In this document: positions 56,272-64,000 of the stretch, piece after piece
Numbering within the stretch: position 1 is the first letter of the stretch
How the letters are laid out: the number at the start of each line of letters is the position of its first letter
DNA from: Actinomyces sp. Marseille-P3109
Lineage (GTDB): Bacteria > Actinomycetota > Actinomycetes > Actinomycetales > Actinomycetaceae
Direction of reading: 5' to 3'
Assembly: GCF_900323545.1 (NCBI RefSeq)
Contig: NZ_OOHN01000008.1
Location: 2,744,460-2,808,459 of the forward strand
Length of the DNA stretch: 64,000 nt
Position numbers and translations under genes: made by a program
The notes under the pieces: model-generated
What the model was told of the DNA's origin: nothing
Database searches by the model: none
What the model saw: only the letters and a program-made list of their open reading frames with translations

Positions 56272-57426
56272 GTGTCAGCTCCTGACGTCCCACCGCGCCA
56301 CTCCCTGCTTGCACGCGCCATCACCGGGCTGACTGTGGTTGTCGTTGGCCTGGGTGTCCTCGTCGGCTTCTCCCCGGATCCCTCCCGGCACGCCCAGCTG
56401 ACGATGCTGCTCGTCATGGCTGCCCTCGTGGTCGTCTCCCTGTGGCTACGGCGGCGCGACCGCCGCGCCTACGAGCGCCGCCTGGCGCAGGAGACTGCCG
56501 CGCGCGCCGTCGCCGAGGACCGCCTTGTCATCGCCCGCGAGCTGCACGACGCCGTCTCCGGCAACCTTGGTGCCATCACCGTGCGCTGCGCCGTGGCCCA
56601 GCGCCTCGAGACCAACCCCGACGGACTGCGCGGCGCGCTCAGCGACGTCGAGGCCGCCTCCCGCGAGGCCACCGACGCGCTGCGGCGCATGCTCGCCGTC
56701 CTGCGCGACGAGCACACGCCCCCGACACCCGGGGCAGTGACGGCGGTCTCGGCTGCTGCGGGAACCTCTGTGGTCGGCGCGGATGCAGCAGGCGCGCCGG
56801 TCGGTTCGGGACCCCAGCCGAGTGAGGAACCTACTGAGGGCCTCGCTGCCAGTCTCGCTGAGGTCGTCGACCGGGCTCGACGCTCCGGTGTCACGGTCGA
56901 GGTCGATGCCGACACTGGTGCAGGTGCAGAGACGGACACAGCCCCAGGTGCGGCCGACCCTGCCGAAACGACGGATGAAGGGGCTCGAGGCCTTTCCACC
57001 TTGACCGGCCTCTCCATCCCAGTGAGCCGGGCCGCCGTCCGGGTCGTCGCTGAGGCCTTGGCCAACACAGCCCGTCACGCCGGCCCCACGCGCGTCCGCG
57101 TCGTCCTTCGGCGGGCGCCGGAGCAGCTGCGCATCGCCGTCGTCGACGACGGCCCGGCCCCCGGCTGGGTGCCCCACCCCGGGGCCGGGCAAGGACTGCG
57201 CGGACTCCATGAGCGCCTGGCCGCGCTCGGCGGGACCCTGACGGCAGGCCCCTGCACCGACGCCCCCGGCTTCGCCGTCGAAGCGGTCATGCCCGTTCCG
57301 GTCGCCGCTGCCGCCCGGGCCGCCGGCAGCACCGGGCGCCCCGATCGCAGCGCGGGACCAGGGCACCGACCCGTCAACGAGCCACCGAGTACCGGACCCG
57401 GGAGCGGAAGGGCGACCCATGACTGA
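56272..57426 (+). CDS. NarL-type sensor histidine kinase beside broken ABC gene
   Basis: The product is 384 aa from GTG. Two membrane helices (about 12-35 and 42-60) are joined by a very short loop. The HisKA_3 helix has His92 (VIARELHDAVSGNLGAITV). A long Ala/Thr/Gly insertion (about 155-240) splits dimerisation and ATPase parts. The HATPase shows VAEALANTARHAG (N box) and GAGQGLRGLHERL (G box). This intramembrane-sensing type usually senses antimicrobial or envelope stress together with an ABC transporter, but the adjacent transporter gene is collapsed. It overlaps the regulator gene by eight bases. Confidence 0.9.
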   Translation: MSAPDVPPRHSLLARAITGLTVVVVGLGVLVGFSPDPSRHAQLTMLLVMAALVVVSLWLRRRDRRAYERRLAQETAARAVAEDRLVIARELHDAVSGNLGAITVRCAVAQRLETNPDGLRGALSDVEAASREATDALRRMLAVLRDEHTPPTPGAVTAVSAAAGTSVVGADAAGAPVGSGPQPSEEPTEGLAASLAEVVDRARRSGVTVEVDADTGAGAETDTAPGAADPAETTDEGARGLSTLTGLSIPVSRAAVRVVAEALANTARHAGPTRVRVVLRRAPEQLRIAVVDDGPAPGWVPHPGAGQGLRGLHERLAALGGTLTAGPCTDAPGFAVEAVMPVPVAAAARAAGSTGRPDRSAGPGHRPVNEPPSTGPGSGRATHD

Positions 57427-58141
57427 TCCCACCGGCGCGCCGACCGGCAGGACCGACGGGGCTCCCGGCGCCCCCATCCGGGTGCTGATCGCCGAGGACC
57501 AGGCCCTCCTGCGCACCACACTGGCCGCCCTCCTTCAGCCCGAGCCCGGCATGAGCGTCGTCGGCCTGGCCGAGGACGGCGCCCGCGCGGTCGCCCTGGC
57601 CGCCGAGCTGCGCCCCGACGTCGTCCTCATGGACATCCAGATGCCGGGCCTCACCGGCATCGAGGCCACCAGTCGAATCTGCGCCGATCCGGCGCTCGCC
57701 GCCACGCGCGTCCTCATCCTCACCATGTTCGAGGTCGACGACTACGTTCTGGGCGCCCTGCGCGCCGGCGCCTGCGGCTTCCTGCTCAAGGACACCGATC
57801 CGCAGTCCCTCGTCGATGCCGTGCGCACCGTCCACGAGGGCCAGTCGCTGCTCAGCCCTCAGGTGCTGGCACGACTCGTGGCCCGTATGCCGCGCGCGGT
57901 GGCGGCCGGAGCCCCCGGCATCGCCCGGGCCGACGACGTCGAGGCCCTCACGCCCCGCCAGCGCGAGGTGCTCCTGCTCATCGCCCGGGGCCTGTCCAAC
58001 AGCGAGATCGAGGTCGAGCTCGGCATCACCCGGGCCACCTGCCGCAGCCACATCACCGCGCTCCTGGCCCGCCTCGGTGCCCGGGACCGCGCCCAGCTCG
58101 TCATCGCCGCCTACGAGTCCGGCCTCGTCGACCCCCACTGA
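57419..58141 (+). CDS. NarL/LuxR-type response regulator
   Basis: The product is 240 aa. The receiver has an acidic pair (IAEDQ), phospho-acceptor Asp72 (VVLMDIQMPGLTG) and Lys in FLLKD. A LuxR helix-turn-helix is at the C-terminus (LTPRQREVLLLIARGLSNSE, then ITRATCRSHITALLARLGA). It overlaps the kinase gene and is its partner. With the neighbouring ABC gene destroyed, its remaining targets must be elsewhere or the pair is on its way to loss. A strong palindromic repeat follows the stop. Confidence 0.92.
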   Translation: MTDPTGAPTGRTDGAPGAPIRVLIAEDQALLRTTLAALLQPEPGMSVVGLAEDGARAVALAAELRPDVVLMDIQMPGLTGIEATSRICADPALAATRVLILTMFEVDDYVLGALRAGACGFLLKDTDPQSLVDAVRTVHEGQSLLSPQVLARLVARMPRAVAAGAPGIARADDVEALTPRQREVLLLIARGLSNSEIEVELGITRATCRSHITALLARLGARDRAQLVIAAYESGLVDPH

Positions 58142-58163
58142 GGTCCACTGGAGCGATCTGGCT

Positions 58164-58233
58164 CGAGTTCGTACCTTAAGGTTCGAGGTCGTACCCTCTA
58201 CCCCTCGAACTCGAGCCTTAAGGTACGAACTCG
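58164..58233. repeat. TTCGTACC-type palindromic repeat, copy F
   Basis: The perfect 18-bp arms CGAGTTCGTACCTTAAGG (58164-58181) and its complement (58216-58233) enclose a second stem, TTCGAGG/CCTCGAA. It lies between convergent genes (response regulator and glycosyltransferase) and likely works as a bidirectional terminator. It is the most regular copy of the family. Confidence 0.85.
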
Positions 58234-58334
58234 ATGGCGGCAGTACAGTGCCCTCGGGGACGACGCCGGCACATCGACTCCAAGGGCACGGCTATCCGAG
58301 GAGCACCCCGCTGGGAGATCCCGGCCGGTCGATC

Positions 58335-59483
58335 TCATCCCCGCTCTGTGAAGACCAGCCGGCGCTGCGCCACATAGCTGGCCACGTAGATGGCCCCGTC
58401 ACCGAGGACCTTGGCGATCCCCAGTGGGATCCCGATCGCGGTGAGCGCCTTGAGCGCGACGTAGCTGGCCGCCATCAGACTCACCGCCAGGATCACGTAG
58501 CGCACCGCCGTGCGCACCACGGTGCCGCGGCGGGCCTTGAAGATGCGGCGGTTCATGAAGAAGTTCGCGGTCCCGGAGATCAGCCGCGCCCCCACGACCG
58601 CCGCCAGCAGGTTGCCGGTCATCGCGAAGATGACCATGACGCCCAGCCAGTCGATCCCGAAGCTCGCCAGCGACGCCCCCGTGAACCGCAGCAGCGGGGC
58701 GTAGATCCGCGCCGAGTCCTGCAACGGCCGGAAGTGGGAGGAGGTGTTGCCCGGCTCGTAGACCGTGGCGATCTCCACCTGCTCCACCACCAGCCCCAGC
58801 TCGTGGGCGCGCAGCAGGGCGGAGAGCTCGTACTCGTAGCGGTCGCCGGGCACGCTCTGCAACCAGGTCAGGTGCCCTGCGGGATAGCCGCGCAGGCCCG
58901 TCTGGGTGTCGCCCAGCTTCCAGCCGGTCGCGCCGCGGAACAGCAGGGCGGTCACGTCGTTGCCGATCCGGCTGCGCAGCGGCACCGGCCCGGTGAACCG
59001 CCGCACCCCCAGGGTCATGTGCCCGGTCTCGCGCACCCTCGCGGCCACGGCCTCGATGTCCGACGGCGTGTGCTGCCCGTCGGCGTCGGCGCACACCACA
59101 TCCGCATCGGGCCAGGTGTCGGCCGCGTGAGCCAGACCCGTGCGCAGCGCCTGACCCTTGCCCTGGTTGACCGGGTAGCTGACCACCTGGGCTCCGCGGG
59201 CACGGGCGGCGGCGAAGAACGGTGCGTACCGCGGCCCCGAGCCGTCGTCGACGACGAGTACCGCGCAGTCCCGGCGCGCCCCGCGCAGCTGGGCCACGAG
59301 CGCGGCCAGGCGCTCATCGGGCTTGTAGGCCGGGATGAGGACCACCAGCGTCACTGCCGTCAGAGGTCGGGGAGCGGTGGTGGCGCGCAGTGCCACCCGA
59401 TTGACGGCGGTCCGGTTCGCCGGGACGATGACCCGCGGCAGCACCCGCGGCGAGGTCTGAAGGGCTGTGTCGGTGCCGCTCAT
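58335..59483 (-). CDS. GT2 glycosyltransferase fused to a GtrA membrane domain
   Basis: The product is 382 aa. Residues 45-265 form a GT2 domain of the dolichyl-phosphate-mannose-synthase type (VVLIPAYKPDERL, VLVVDDGSG, VNQGKGQALRTGL, CADADGQHT). Residues 270-380 hold about four membrane helices of the GtrA family (FGIDWLGVMVIF, then SGTANFFMNRRIFKARR), ending YVAQRRLVF. Such fusions make a polyprenyl-phosphate-linked sugar and help flip it for wall or surface glycan modification. It is directly downstream of the phosphodiester glycosidase gene (one-base gap), so both form an operon. Confidence 0.92.
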   Translation of the reverse strand: MSGTDTALQTSPRVLPRVIVPANRTAVNRVALRATTAPRPLTAVTLVVLIPAYKPDERLAALVAQLRGARRDCAVLVVDDGSGPRYAPFFAAARARGAQVVSYPVNQGKGQALRTGLAHAADTWPDADVVCADADGQHTPSDIEAVAARVRETGHMTLGVRRFTGPVPLRSRIGNDVTALLFRGATGWKLGDTQTGLRGYPAGHLTWLQSVPGDRYEYELSALLRAHELGLVVEQVEIATVYEPGNTSSHFRPLQDSARIYAPLLRFTGASLASFGIDWLGVMVIFAMTGNLLAAVVGARLISGTANFFMNRRIFKARRGTVVRTAVRYVILAVSLMAASYVALKALTAIGIPLGIAKVLGDGAIYVASYVAQRRLVFTERG

Positions 59484-59484
59484 C

Positions 59485-60519
59485 TCAGGATCCGTTCGCG
59501 ATGTAGAGGATGTCGGAGGTGTCGCGCTCGCCCCCGTTGGAGGGCTGGTTGATGATCGAGCCGTTGAAGTACATGGCCGACGAGCCGCCGCCGTCGATGT
59601 TGTAGGCGCAGGCGCATCCCAGGTCGGCCATGATCTGGGCGAGCTCGGTCATCGTCACGCCGCGCGAGTAACCCTCGCTGCGGCCGTCGACGACGACGAG
59701 CTTGAGGTGGTTCGTCTCCACCCACCCCACGGCGGTGCGCGGTTGCTTGCCCTGGATGGAGTGGTTGCCGACGTTCGTGTCGACCTCGACCTGGTCGATG
59801 CCGGAGAGCACCTGGCTGTTGTCGACCAGCGCCGGCCCGAAGGACAACGTGTTCCACACACCCGCGTCCAGGAGTGTCTGGGCGTTGGTGGTGGTCTCGT
59901 CGTAGACCTCGACGCGCCCGTCGGTGTAGAAGGCCATGCCGTCTCGCTTGCCGCTGTCGCGGTAGATGACCCCGTTGCGGATAAGGATGCCGTCGCTGCG
60001 GAAGCCGTAGTAGTCGCCATTGATGGCCAGGATCGCGTCGTGCTCGGAGGCCATCGCGGTGGGCTTGGCGACGATGTTGGTGCCGTAGGAGTTGTTGGCG
60101 AAGGCGCTGCGCAGGTCGGTGGCGTTGGTGAGCTTGACGTCGGCCACGTAGTAGGTGACGGTGTCGCTGCCCGATCCGGTGGAGACCTGCTGGATCTCGA
60201 TGCTCGTGTTGGATGAGGAGTAGGAGTTCTCTGCGACCGTCACGTTGGTGGCCGGGGCGGCCGAGGAGCCGGCGACGGCGTTGTGGGCCTTGGCCTCCAG
60301 GGAGGTGACGTCGCCAACCTCGACGTGGTCGATGACGAACCGGTTGAGCGCCCAGGCGCTGGTGCCGGTGGCGGCCAGGCCCAGGACGGCGGCGCCGCCC
60401 AGGAGGAAGCGGCGGCGCGGGTGCTTGCGGGACTTCGTGGAGTGGGAGTGCCGGCCGGACTGGTGATCCTGGTCCGCCTGGGGCGGCTCGGCCGGGTTGA
60501 GGGTGTCGGAGCTGTGCAT
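59485..60519 (-). CDS. exported phosphodiester glycosidase-like protein
   Basis: The product is 344 aa. A polar N-terminus carries a Tat-like motif RRRFLL (35-40) and a hydrophobic helix (GGAAVLGLAATGTSA), so it is exported or membrane-anchored. The domain matches the NAGPA/phosphodiester-glycosidase family: AINGDYYGFRSDGI, IRNGVIYRD, then PRTAVGW and AYNIDGGGSSAMYFNG. Family members remove sugars linked through phosphodiesters or act on surface polysaccharides. Pairing with a lipid-linked sugar synthase suggests trimming or modification of a wall glycopolymer. The ribosome binding site is weak. Confidence 0.88.
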   Translation of the reverse strand: MHSSDTLNPAEPPQADQDHQSGRHSHSTKSRKHPRRRFLLGGAAVLGLAATGTSAWALNRFVIDHVEVGDVTSLEAKAHNAVAGSSAAPATNVTVAENSYSSSNTSIEIQQVSTGSGSDTVTYYVADVKLTNATDLRSAFANNSYGTNIVAKPTAMASEHDAILAINGDYYGFRSDGILIRNGVIYRDSGKRDGMAFYTDGRVEVYDETTTNAQTLLDAGVWNTLSFGPALVDNSQVLSGIDQVEVDTNVGNHSIQGKQPRTAVGWVETNHLKLVVVDGRSEGYSRGVTMTELAQIMADLGCACAYNIDGGGSSAMYFNGSIINQPSNGGERDTSDILYIANGS

Positions 60520-60762
60520 GGCTCAACCGTGTCGGCCCCGTGTATGTCAGGCGTAGGTTGTCCTTGTGGGTCTCCTGTGAAGCTGCGGATCCCGGAATGG
60601 CACGGGAAAGCGGCGCCGCGTCAGATGTCAATACTTCTGGAAGGTGAGATGCTTGCGCCGAGATGGTCCCTGAAGTGCATCCCTGAGGTCCGGCCCGGGC
60701 CTACAGTGATGGGGGCAAGTAGCTGGTTCCCGCCGTGGGAATCTGCGAAGAAGGAGGCAACC

Positions 60763-60969
60763 GTGTTGACGGGACGGACTCTACGCATCTTCCGCATTGT
60801 CATCGTGGTGCTCAATATTGTGGTGGCCGTCGTCTCCTTCCGGCGGGGAGACACATTGGCCATGGTCATCGCCATCGCTGTTGCGGCGCTCTTCCTGATC
60901 CAGGTGATCCGTCCATCCATTGGCGGCGGGCGTGACGACCGAGACGACCGGACGCCCCCGAGCTCATGA
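60763..60969 (+). CDS. small two-helix membrane protein
   Basis: The product is 68 aa from GTG behind AAGGAGGCAACC. Two hydrophobic helices (RIVIVVLNIVVAVVSF and MVIAIAVAALFLIQVI) are joined by a short basic turn, with an Arg/Asp-rich cytosolic tail. Its TGA overlaps the ATG of the ABC ATPase gene (ATGA), so the two are translationally coupled. It may be an accessory subunit of the transporter; no family is recognised. Confidence 0.75.
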   Translation: MLTGRTLRIFRIVIVVLNIVVAVVSFRRGDTLAMVIAIAVAALFLIQVIRPSIGGGRDDRDDRTPPSS

Positions 60970-61676
60970 ACGTCGACGACGACGCCCGTCTCCTTGAGGT
61001 CGAGGGCCTGTCCGCCTGGTACGAGCGCAACCGGCCGGTCCTCACCGACGTCTCCTTCGCCCTCGAGGCCGGCGAGGCCGTGGGCCTCATCGGCCTCAAC
61101 GGCGCCGGCAAGACCACGATGCTCACCTCCCTGTGCGACGTCCACCGCGGAGCACGCTTGAGCGTTCTGCGCTACCAAGGCCGGGACGTGCGCCCGGGCG
61201 ACGAGCACTTCAAGGCCGCCCGCTACCTCAGCCTCGCCGACGACTCCTCCTTCCCCACCTGGAACCTGGAGGCCTTCATCGGCTTCCTCGAGCACGCCTA
61301 TCGCCTGCGCCCGGACCGCGGCCGCCTCGAGGAGCTGATCGAGGGATTCGACTACGGCCGTTACCGGACCACCTCCTTCTCCCGCCTCTCCAGCGGCTCA
61401 CGTAAGAAGGCCAACCTCATCGCCGCCTTCTACCTGACCACGCCCCTCCTCCTCCTGGATGAGCCCGTCGACTTCCTCGACTTCACCGCCACCGAGTTCC
61501 TGTACCGCAGCATCAACGACGCCACCGCATCCGGCCGCTCGGTCCTGCTCAGCTCCCACATCGCCGAGTCCTTCACCCGCTGCACCCGGCGCCTCTACGT
61601 GCTCTGCGCCGGCCGGATGACCGGCCCTTTCGCCACCCCCGAGGACTCCGATGCCGTGGCGGCGCTGGTCAGTTAG
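60966..61676 (+). CDS. ABC transporter ATP-binding protein
   Basis: The product is 236 aa. Walker A is GLNGAGKTT, Walker B LLLLDEPVDFLD, and an H-loop His is in LLSSHIAES. The signature segment is SSGSRKK rather than LSGGQ, as seen in small export-type ATPases of poorly studied ABC-2 systems. It overlaps the small membrane protein upstream and, by 26 bp, the membrane subunit downstream, so the three form a tight operon. The transported substrate is unknown. Confidence 0.9.
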   Translation: MNVDDDARLLEVEGLSAWYERNRPVLTDVSFALEAGEAVGLIGLNGAGKTTMLTSLCDVHRGARLSVLRYQGRDVRPGDEHFKAARYLSLADDSSFPTWNLEAFIGFLEHAYRLRPDRGRLEELIEGFDYGRYRTTSFSRLSSGSRKKANLIAAFYLTTPLLLLDEPVDFLDFTATEFLYRSINDATASGRSVLLSSHIAESFTRCTRRLYVLCAGRMTGPFATPEDSDAVAALVS

Positions 61677-62793
61677 CCGGGCCGCCCTGAGGGCGGTGAC
61701 CGGGCAGTTCGTGGGGCGCCAGACCGTCCTGAGCGCAGCCATCCTGTGCGCCCTGGCCGCCTGGTTCGGGGCGTCGGCCGATCTCCGCGTCAACCCGCGC
61801 GTCGCTGTCATCGGACTGGTTCTGGCCCCCATTGGCCTGTCGGCCACCATCGCCTCGACGTGGATCGGCTCCGGCCGCTGGGACGACCTGGCCCGCTTCC
61901 CGCTCCGGCGCGACGAGCTCGCCCGCGCCACCCACCTCGTGGCCAACGCCGTCATCCTCCTCGAGGCGGTCGCGCCCATCACCCTGTTCGTCCTGCTGGC
62001 CGACAGCGGGAGAGGTGGCCCGAGCTCCGAGGCGGGCGTTGCCGCGACGACGGCCGTGGAGATGGTCGTCGTCGGGCTCGGAGCCTCGTCGCTGGGGCTG
62101 ACCCTGTGGGCGGGGGAGAGGGTCGGGCTGCGCTGGGCGGCCGGTGGGGCTCTCGTCGTCGGGACGCTCCTCTGGTGGCTCGCGCCCGTGGCCTCGGCCG
62201 TCCTCTTCGCCGCCTGCGTCTTGACGATGCTCGGCTGCACCGATGGGTTGCGGGCGCGGCGCACGCAGGTGGGAACCGTTGGAGGCGGCCGCCACAGCCT
62301 GGTCCTGGGCGAGCTGGCCACCGTGCGCACCACGCAGGTCAACACTCTCATGATGCTCGTCGTCGGTCTTTTCTTCACCTACACCATGGCCCGCCGCGCT
62401 CTGACGGTCTCGCTGTCCATGGCGCTCATCGTCACCAACACGCCGTTGAACGCCTACTTCTCCCGCTATCTCAGCACTCGCGCGGTGGTGCTGGCGGCGC
62501 CCGGATCGAGGCGGGTCTTCATGGCCTACGCCAGAGACCTCACGCTGTTGTACATGGCGTCGAACTGTCTGGTGGGTGCGCTGATCGTCTGGCTGGGAGG
62601 CGGCCTTGTGGGGGCGGCTGCAGCCGGAGCGGCAGCCTCACTCGCCGGGGCGACGACCGCGGTCCTCCTGGAGGTCTACCGGCCGCTGACGAGCTGGAAG
62701 TCCGAACGCGACGTCATGCGTCACCCGCGCAAGTACCTCCCTCCGGCCGCGGCACTGCTCGCCGTCATAGTCGTCCACGCGCTCGCGCCGTGA
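61651..62793 (+). CDS. membrane subunit of the small ABC transporter
   Basis: The product is 380 aa with about ten hydrophobic segments over nearly its whole length (for example VAVIGLVLAPIGLSATIAS, LVVGTLLWWLAPVASAVLF and LPPAAALLAVIVVHAL). Cytosolic loops are Arg-rich (RWDDLARFPLRRDELARA). It overlaps the ATPase gene by 26 bp, so the protein is its likely permease partner. The pattern RFPLRRDELA after a first helix pair recalls ABC-2-type exporters with coupling helices in that loop. The start could also be the later GTG/ATG codons in frame. Confidence 0.82.
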   Translation: MPWRRWSVSRAALRAVTGQFVGRQTVLSAAILCALAAWFGASADLRVNPRVAVIGLVLAPIGLSATIASTWIGSGRWDDLARFPLRRDELARATHLVANAVILLEAVAPITLFVLLADSGRGGPSSEAGVAATTAVEMVVVGLGASSLGLTLWAGERVGLRWAAGGALVVGTLLWWLAPVASAVLFAACVLTMLGCTDGLRARRTQVGTVGGGRHSLVLGELATVRTTQVNTLMMLVVGLFFTYTMARRALTVSLSMALIVTNTPLNAYFSRYLSTRAVVLAAPGSRRVFMAYARDLTLLYMASNCLVGALIVWLGGGLVGAAAAGAAASLAGATTAVLLEVYRPLTSWKSERDVMRHPRKYLPPAAALLAVIVVHALAP

Positions 62794-62934
62794 TCGCCTC
62801 GCAGGGCCTGCGCGCTCCGCAGCAGGTCCTCGCTCGGGCTGCTCGCCGTCGGCCCTCGGACGTGCCGGATGTGCCTCAAGGCCCTTGAGCGTCTTTGTGG
62901 TGTGGGCACAAAAGGCGCCTGTCGTCTTGGCGAA

Positions 62935-62953
62935 TTAAGTTAGCCACACCTAA
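62935..62953. promoter_or_regulatory. DtxR/IdeR-type iron box
   Basis: TTAAGTTAGCCACACCTAA matches the 19-bp DtxR/IdeR consensus (TTAGGTTAGSCTAACCTAA) at 16 positions. It lies 48 bp upstream of the siderophore-binding lipoprotein gene. Iron-loaded repressor bound here would shut that gene off. Confidence 0.88.
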
Positions 62954-63001
62954 TATCCTCGTGCGTCAGCTCTGACGCCCACCTGCGAACAAAGGACTTC
63001 T

Positions 63002-64000
63002 ATGCGCCGTCGTACCCTGCTCATGGCCCTCCCACTCACTGCCGTCCTCGCCAGCTGCGGAGTCACCTCCCGCGCCGGCAAGGGCTCCAGCGGTGGCGCT
63101 TCCGCGAGCGCGTCGAGCGGTGGTTTCGAGGTCACCGACATCGTCGGCCGCAAGGTCGCCTTCGACGCCCAGCCGAAGAACATCGTCCTGAGCGAGTCCC
63201 GCCACGTCTACTCCCTCGCCTTCCTCAACAAGGCCAACCCCGTCGACAAGGTGGTCGCCTGGGGCGAGGACCTCCAGAAGGCCGCCCCCGACTTCTACGA
63301 GAAGATCGTGGCGGTCTCCCCCAAGGCCGCCGAGCTGCCGACCATCGGCTCCATCGCCAAGGACGGCCTGCCCATCGAGACCCTGGTGCAGTACAAGCCC
63401 GACGTCTTCGTCATGACCCTGGACGTCTACAACGCCGCGAAGGAGAAGGGCTACCTTGAGAAGCTGGACGGCCAGCAGATCAAGTACGTCGTCACTGACT
63501 TCCGACGCGACCCGGTCAAGAACACCGTCCCCTCGGTCACCCTCATGGGCGACCTCTTCGACAAGCGCAAGGAGGCCGAGACCTTCGTCTCATTCTACAA
63601 GAAGCAGGTCGACCCCATCGTTGAGAAGGTGAAGTCCCTGACCACCAAGCCCACCACCTTCCTGTGGCGCGGCCCGGGCGTCAACGACCCCGGCTCCACC
63701 TACTCCACCGCCAACCTGGGGTCGATCATCACGGCGACCGGCGGCACCAACATCGCCGACAGCCTCCTGTCCGGCGAGGAGGGCGTGCTCACTCCCGAGC
63801 AGGTCATCGCCTCCAACCCCCAGAACATCATCGCCACCGGCGGTGAGTGGCAGCAGCAGAAGATCAAGGACACCGCCCAGACCAGCTACGTCCACCTCGG
63901 CTACAAGGCCGATGAGGCCTCCGCCAAGGCCAGCCTGGAACAGCTGAAGAACCAGCCCGGCTACGACCAGATCCAGGCCTTCGTCGACGGGCACGTCTAC
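63002..64000 (+). CDS. iron-siderophore ABC transporter substrate-binding lipoprotein (runs off the window)
   Basis: 333 codons are visible; the 3' end is beyond the window. The lipobox ends at Cys19 (AVLASCG). A Ser/Gly linker is followed by a FecB/TroA-type periplasmic-binding fold: EVTDIVGRKVAFDAQPKNI, a central helix region, and late segments NPQNIIATGGEW and QIQAFVDGHVY. It would bind a ferric siderophore or heme-like chelate outside the membrane and deliver it to an ABC importer, probably encoded beyond the window. The IdeR-type box upstream supports a role in iron uptake. Confidence 0.92.
   Translation, partial: MRRRTLLMALPLTAVLASCGVTSRAGKGSSGGASASASSGGFEVTDIVGRKVAFDAQPKNIVLSESRHVYSLAFLNKANPVDKVVAWGEDLQKAAPDFYEKIVAVSPKAAELPTIGSIAKDGLPIETLVQYKPDVFVMTLDVYNAAKEKGYLEKLDGQQIKYVVTDFRRDPVKNTVPSVTLMGDLFDKRKEAETFVSFYKKQVDPIVEKVKSLTTKPTTFLWRGPGVNDPGSTYSTANLGSIITATGGTNIADSLLSGEEGVLTPEQVIASNPQNIIATGGEWQQQKIKDTAQTSYVHLGYKADEASAKASLEQLKNQPGYDQIQAFVDGHVY

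Noticed and set aside
1-64000. tRNA, rRNA, insertion sequence or integrase
   Set aside because: Reading both strands I found no cloverleaf with T-loop motif, no ribosomal RNA sequence and no transposase or integrase protein pattern.

Overview
The window is high-GC actinobacterial DNA that most resembles an oral Actinomyces or another member of the Actinomycetaceae. The pointers are the GC-rich third codon positions, lipoproteins and cell-wall-binding repeat proteins, a sunset-domain protein, a DECH helicase lying near TadE-like genes, a mycothiol/glutathione-type reductase and an anaerobic NrdD/NrdG pair. The genus is inferred from gene content only. I saw no rRNA, tRNA, CRISPR array or transposase.

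Layout. 0.3-8 kb: a zinc-ribbon protein, a small basic protein, two overlapping YbjN-like genes, a 1012-aa helical-repeat protein and an ECM4/YqjG-type reductase. 8-18 kb: a DUF4921 (GalT-like) protein, a cation/proton antiporter, an extended SDR divergent from a TetR regulator, a GPP34-domain protein and a SWIM-SNF2 helicase. 18-26 kb: a Flp-pilin/TadE/TadE-like triplet with no motor genes, a heterodimeric ABC exporter and a DECH-box helicase. 26-28 kb: one A/T-rich membrane-protein gene between two copies of a palindromic repeat. 28-40 kb: a two-component system with a PAF-acetylhydrolase-like gene between kinase and regulator, then four minus-strand exported hydrolases (two paralogous TAP-type lipoproteins, an M28 membrane peptidase, a class-C beta-lactamase-like membrane protein). 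40-46 kb: an AbiEi/DUF559-like gene with a duplicated 3' end, nrdD-nrdG under a pair of NrdR boxes, and a GH16 lipoprotein. 46-53 kb: a nitroreductase, an excalibur protein and two cell-wall-binding repeat proteins. 53-55.6 kb: an A/T-richer island with an HsdR-N-like nuclease, an unknown protein and an HNH nuclease. 55.8-64 kb: a collapsed ABC transporter gene beside an intact two-component system, a GT2-GtrA/phosphodiester-glycosidase pair, a small ABC transporter operon and the start of an IdeR-controlled siderophore-binding lipoprotein gene.

The main non-genic theme is palindromic DNA. One family ends in TTCGTACC/GGTACGAA and occurs at least five times in gene 3' flanks. A second hairpin sits between two convergent gene pairs. 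A third long hairpin is duplicated with the end of a gene. The most unusual structure is a pair of 124-bp inverted repeats inside the coding region of a surface-protein gene, where the inner arm has flipped in triplet register and keeps the frame open.
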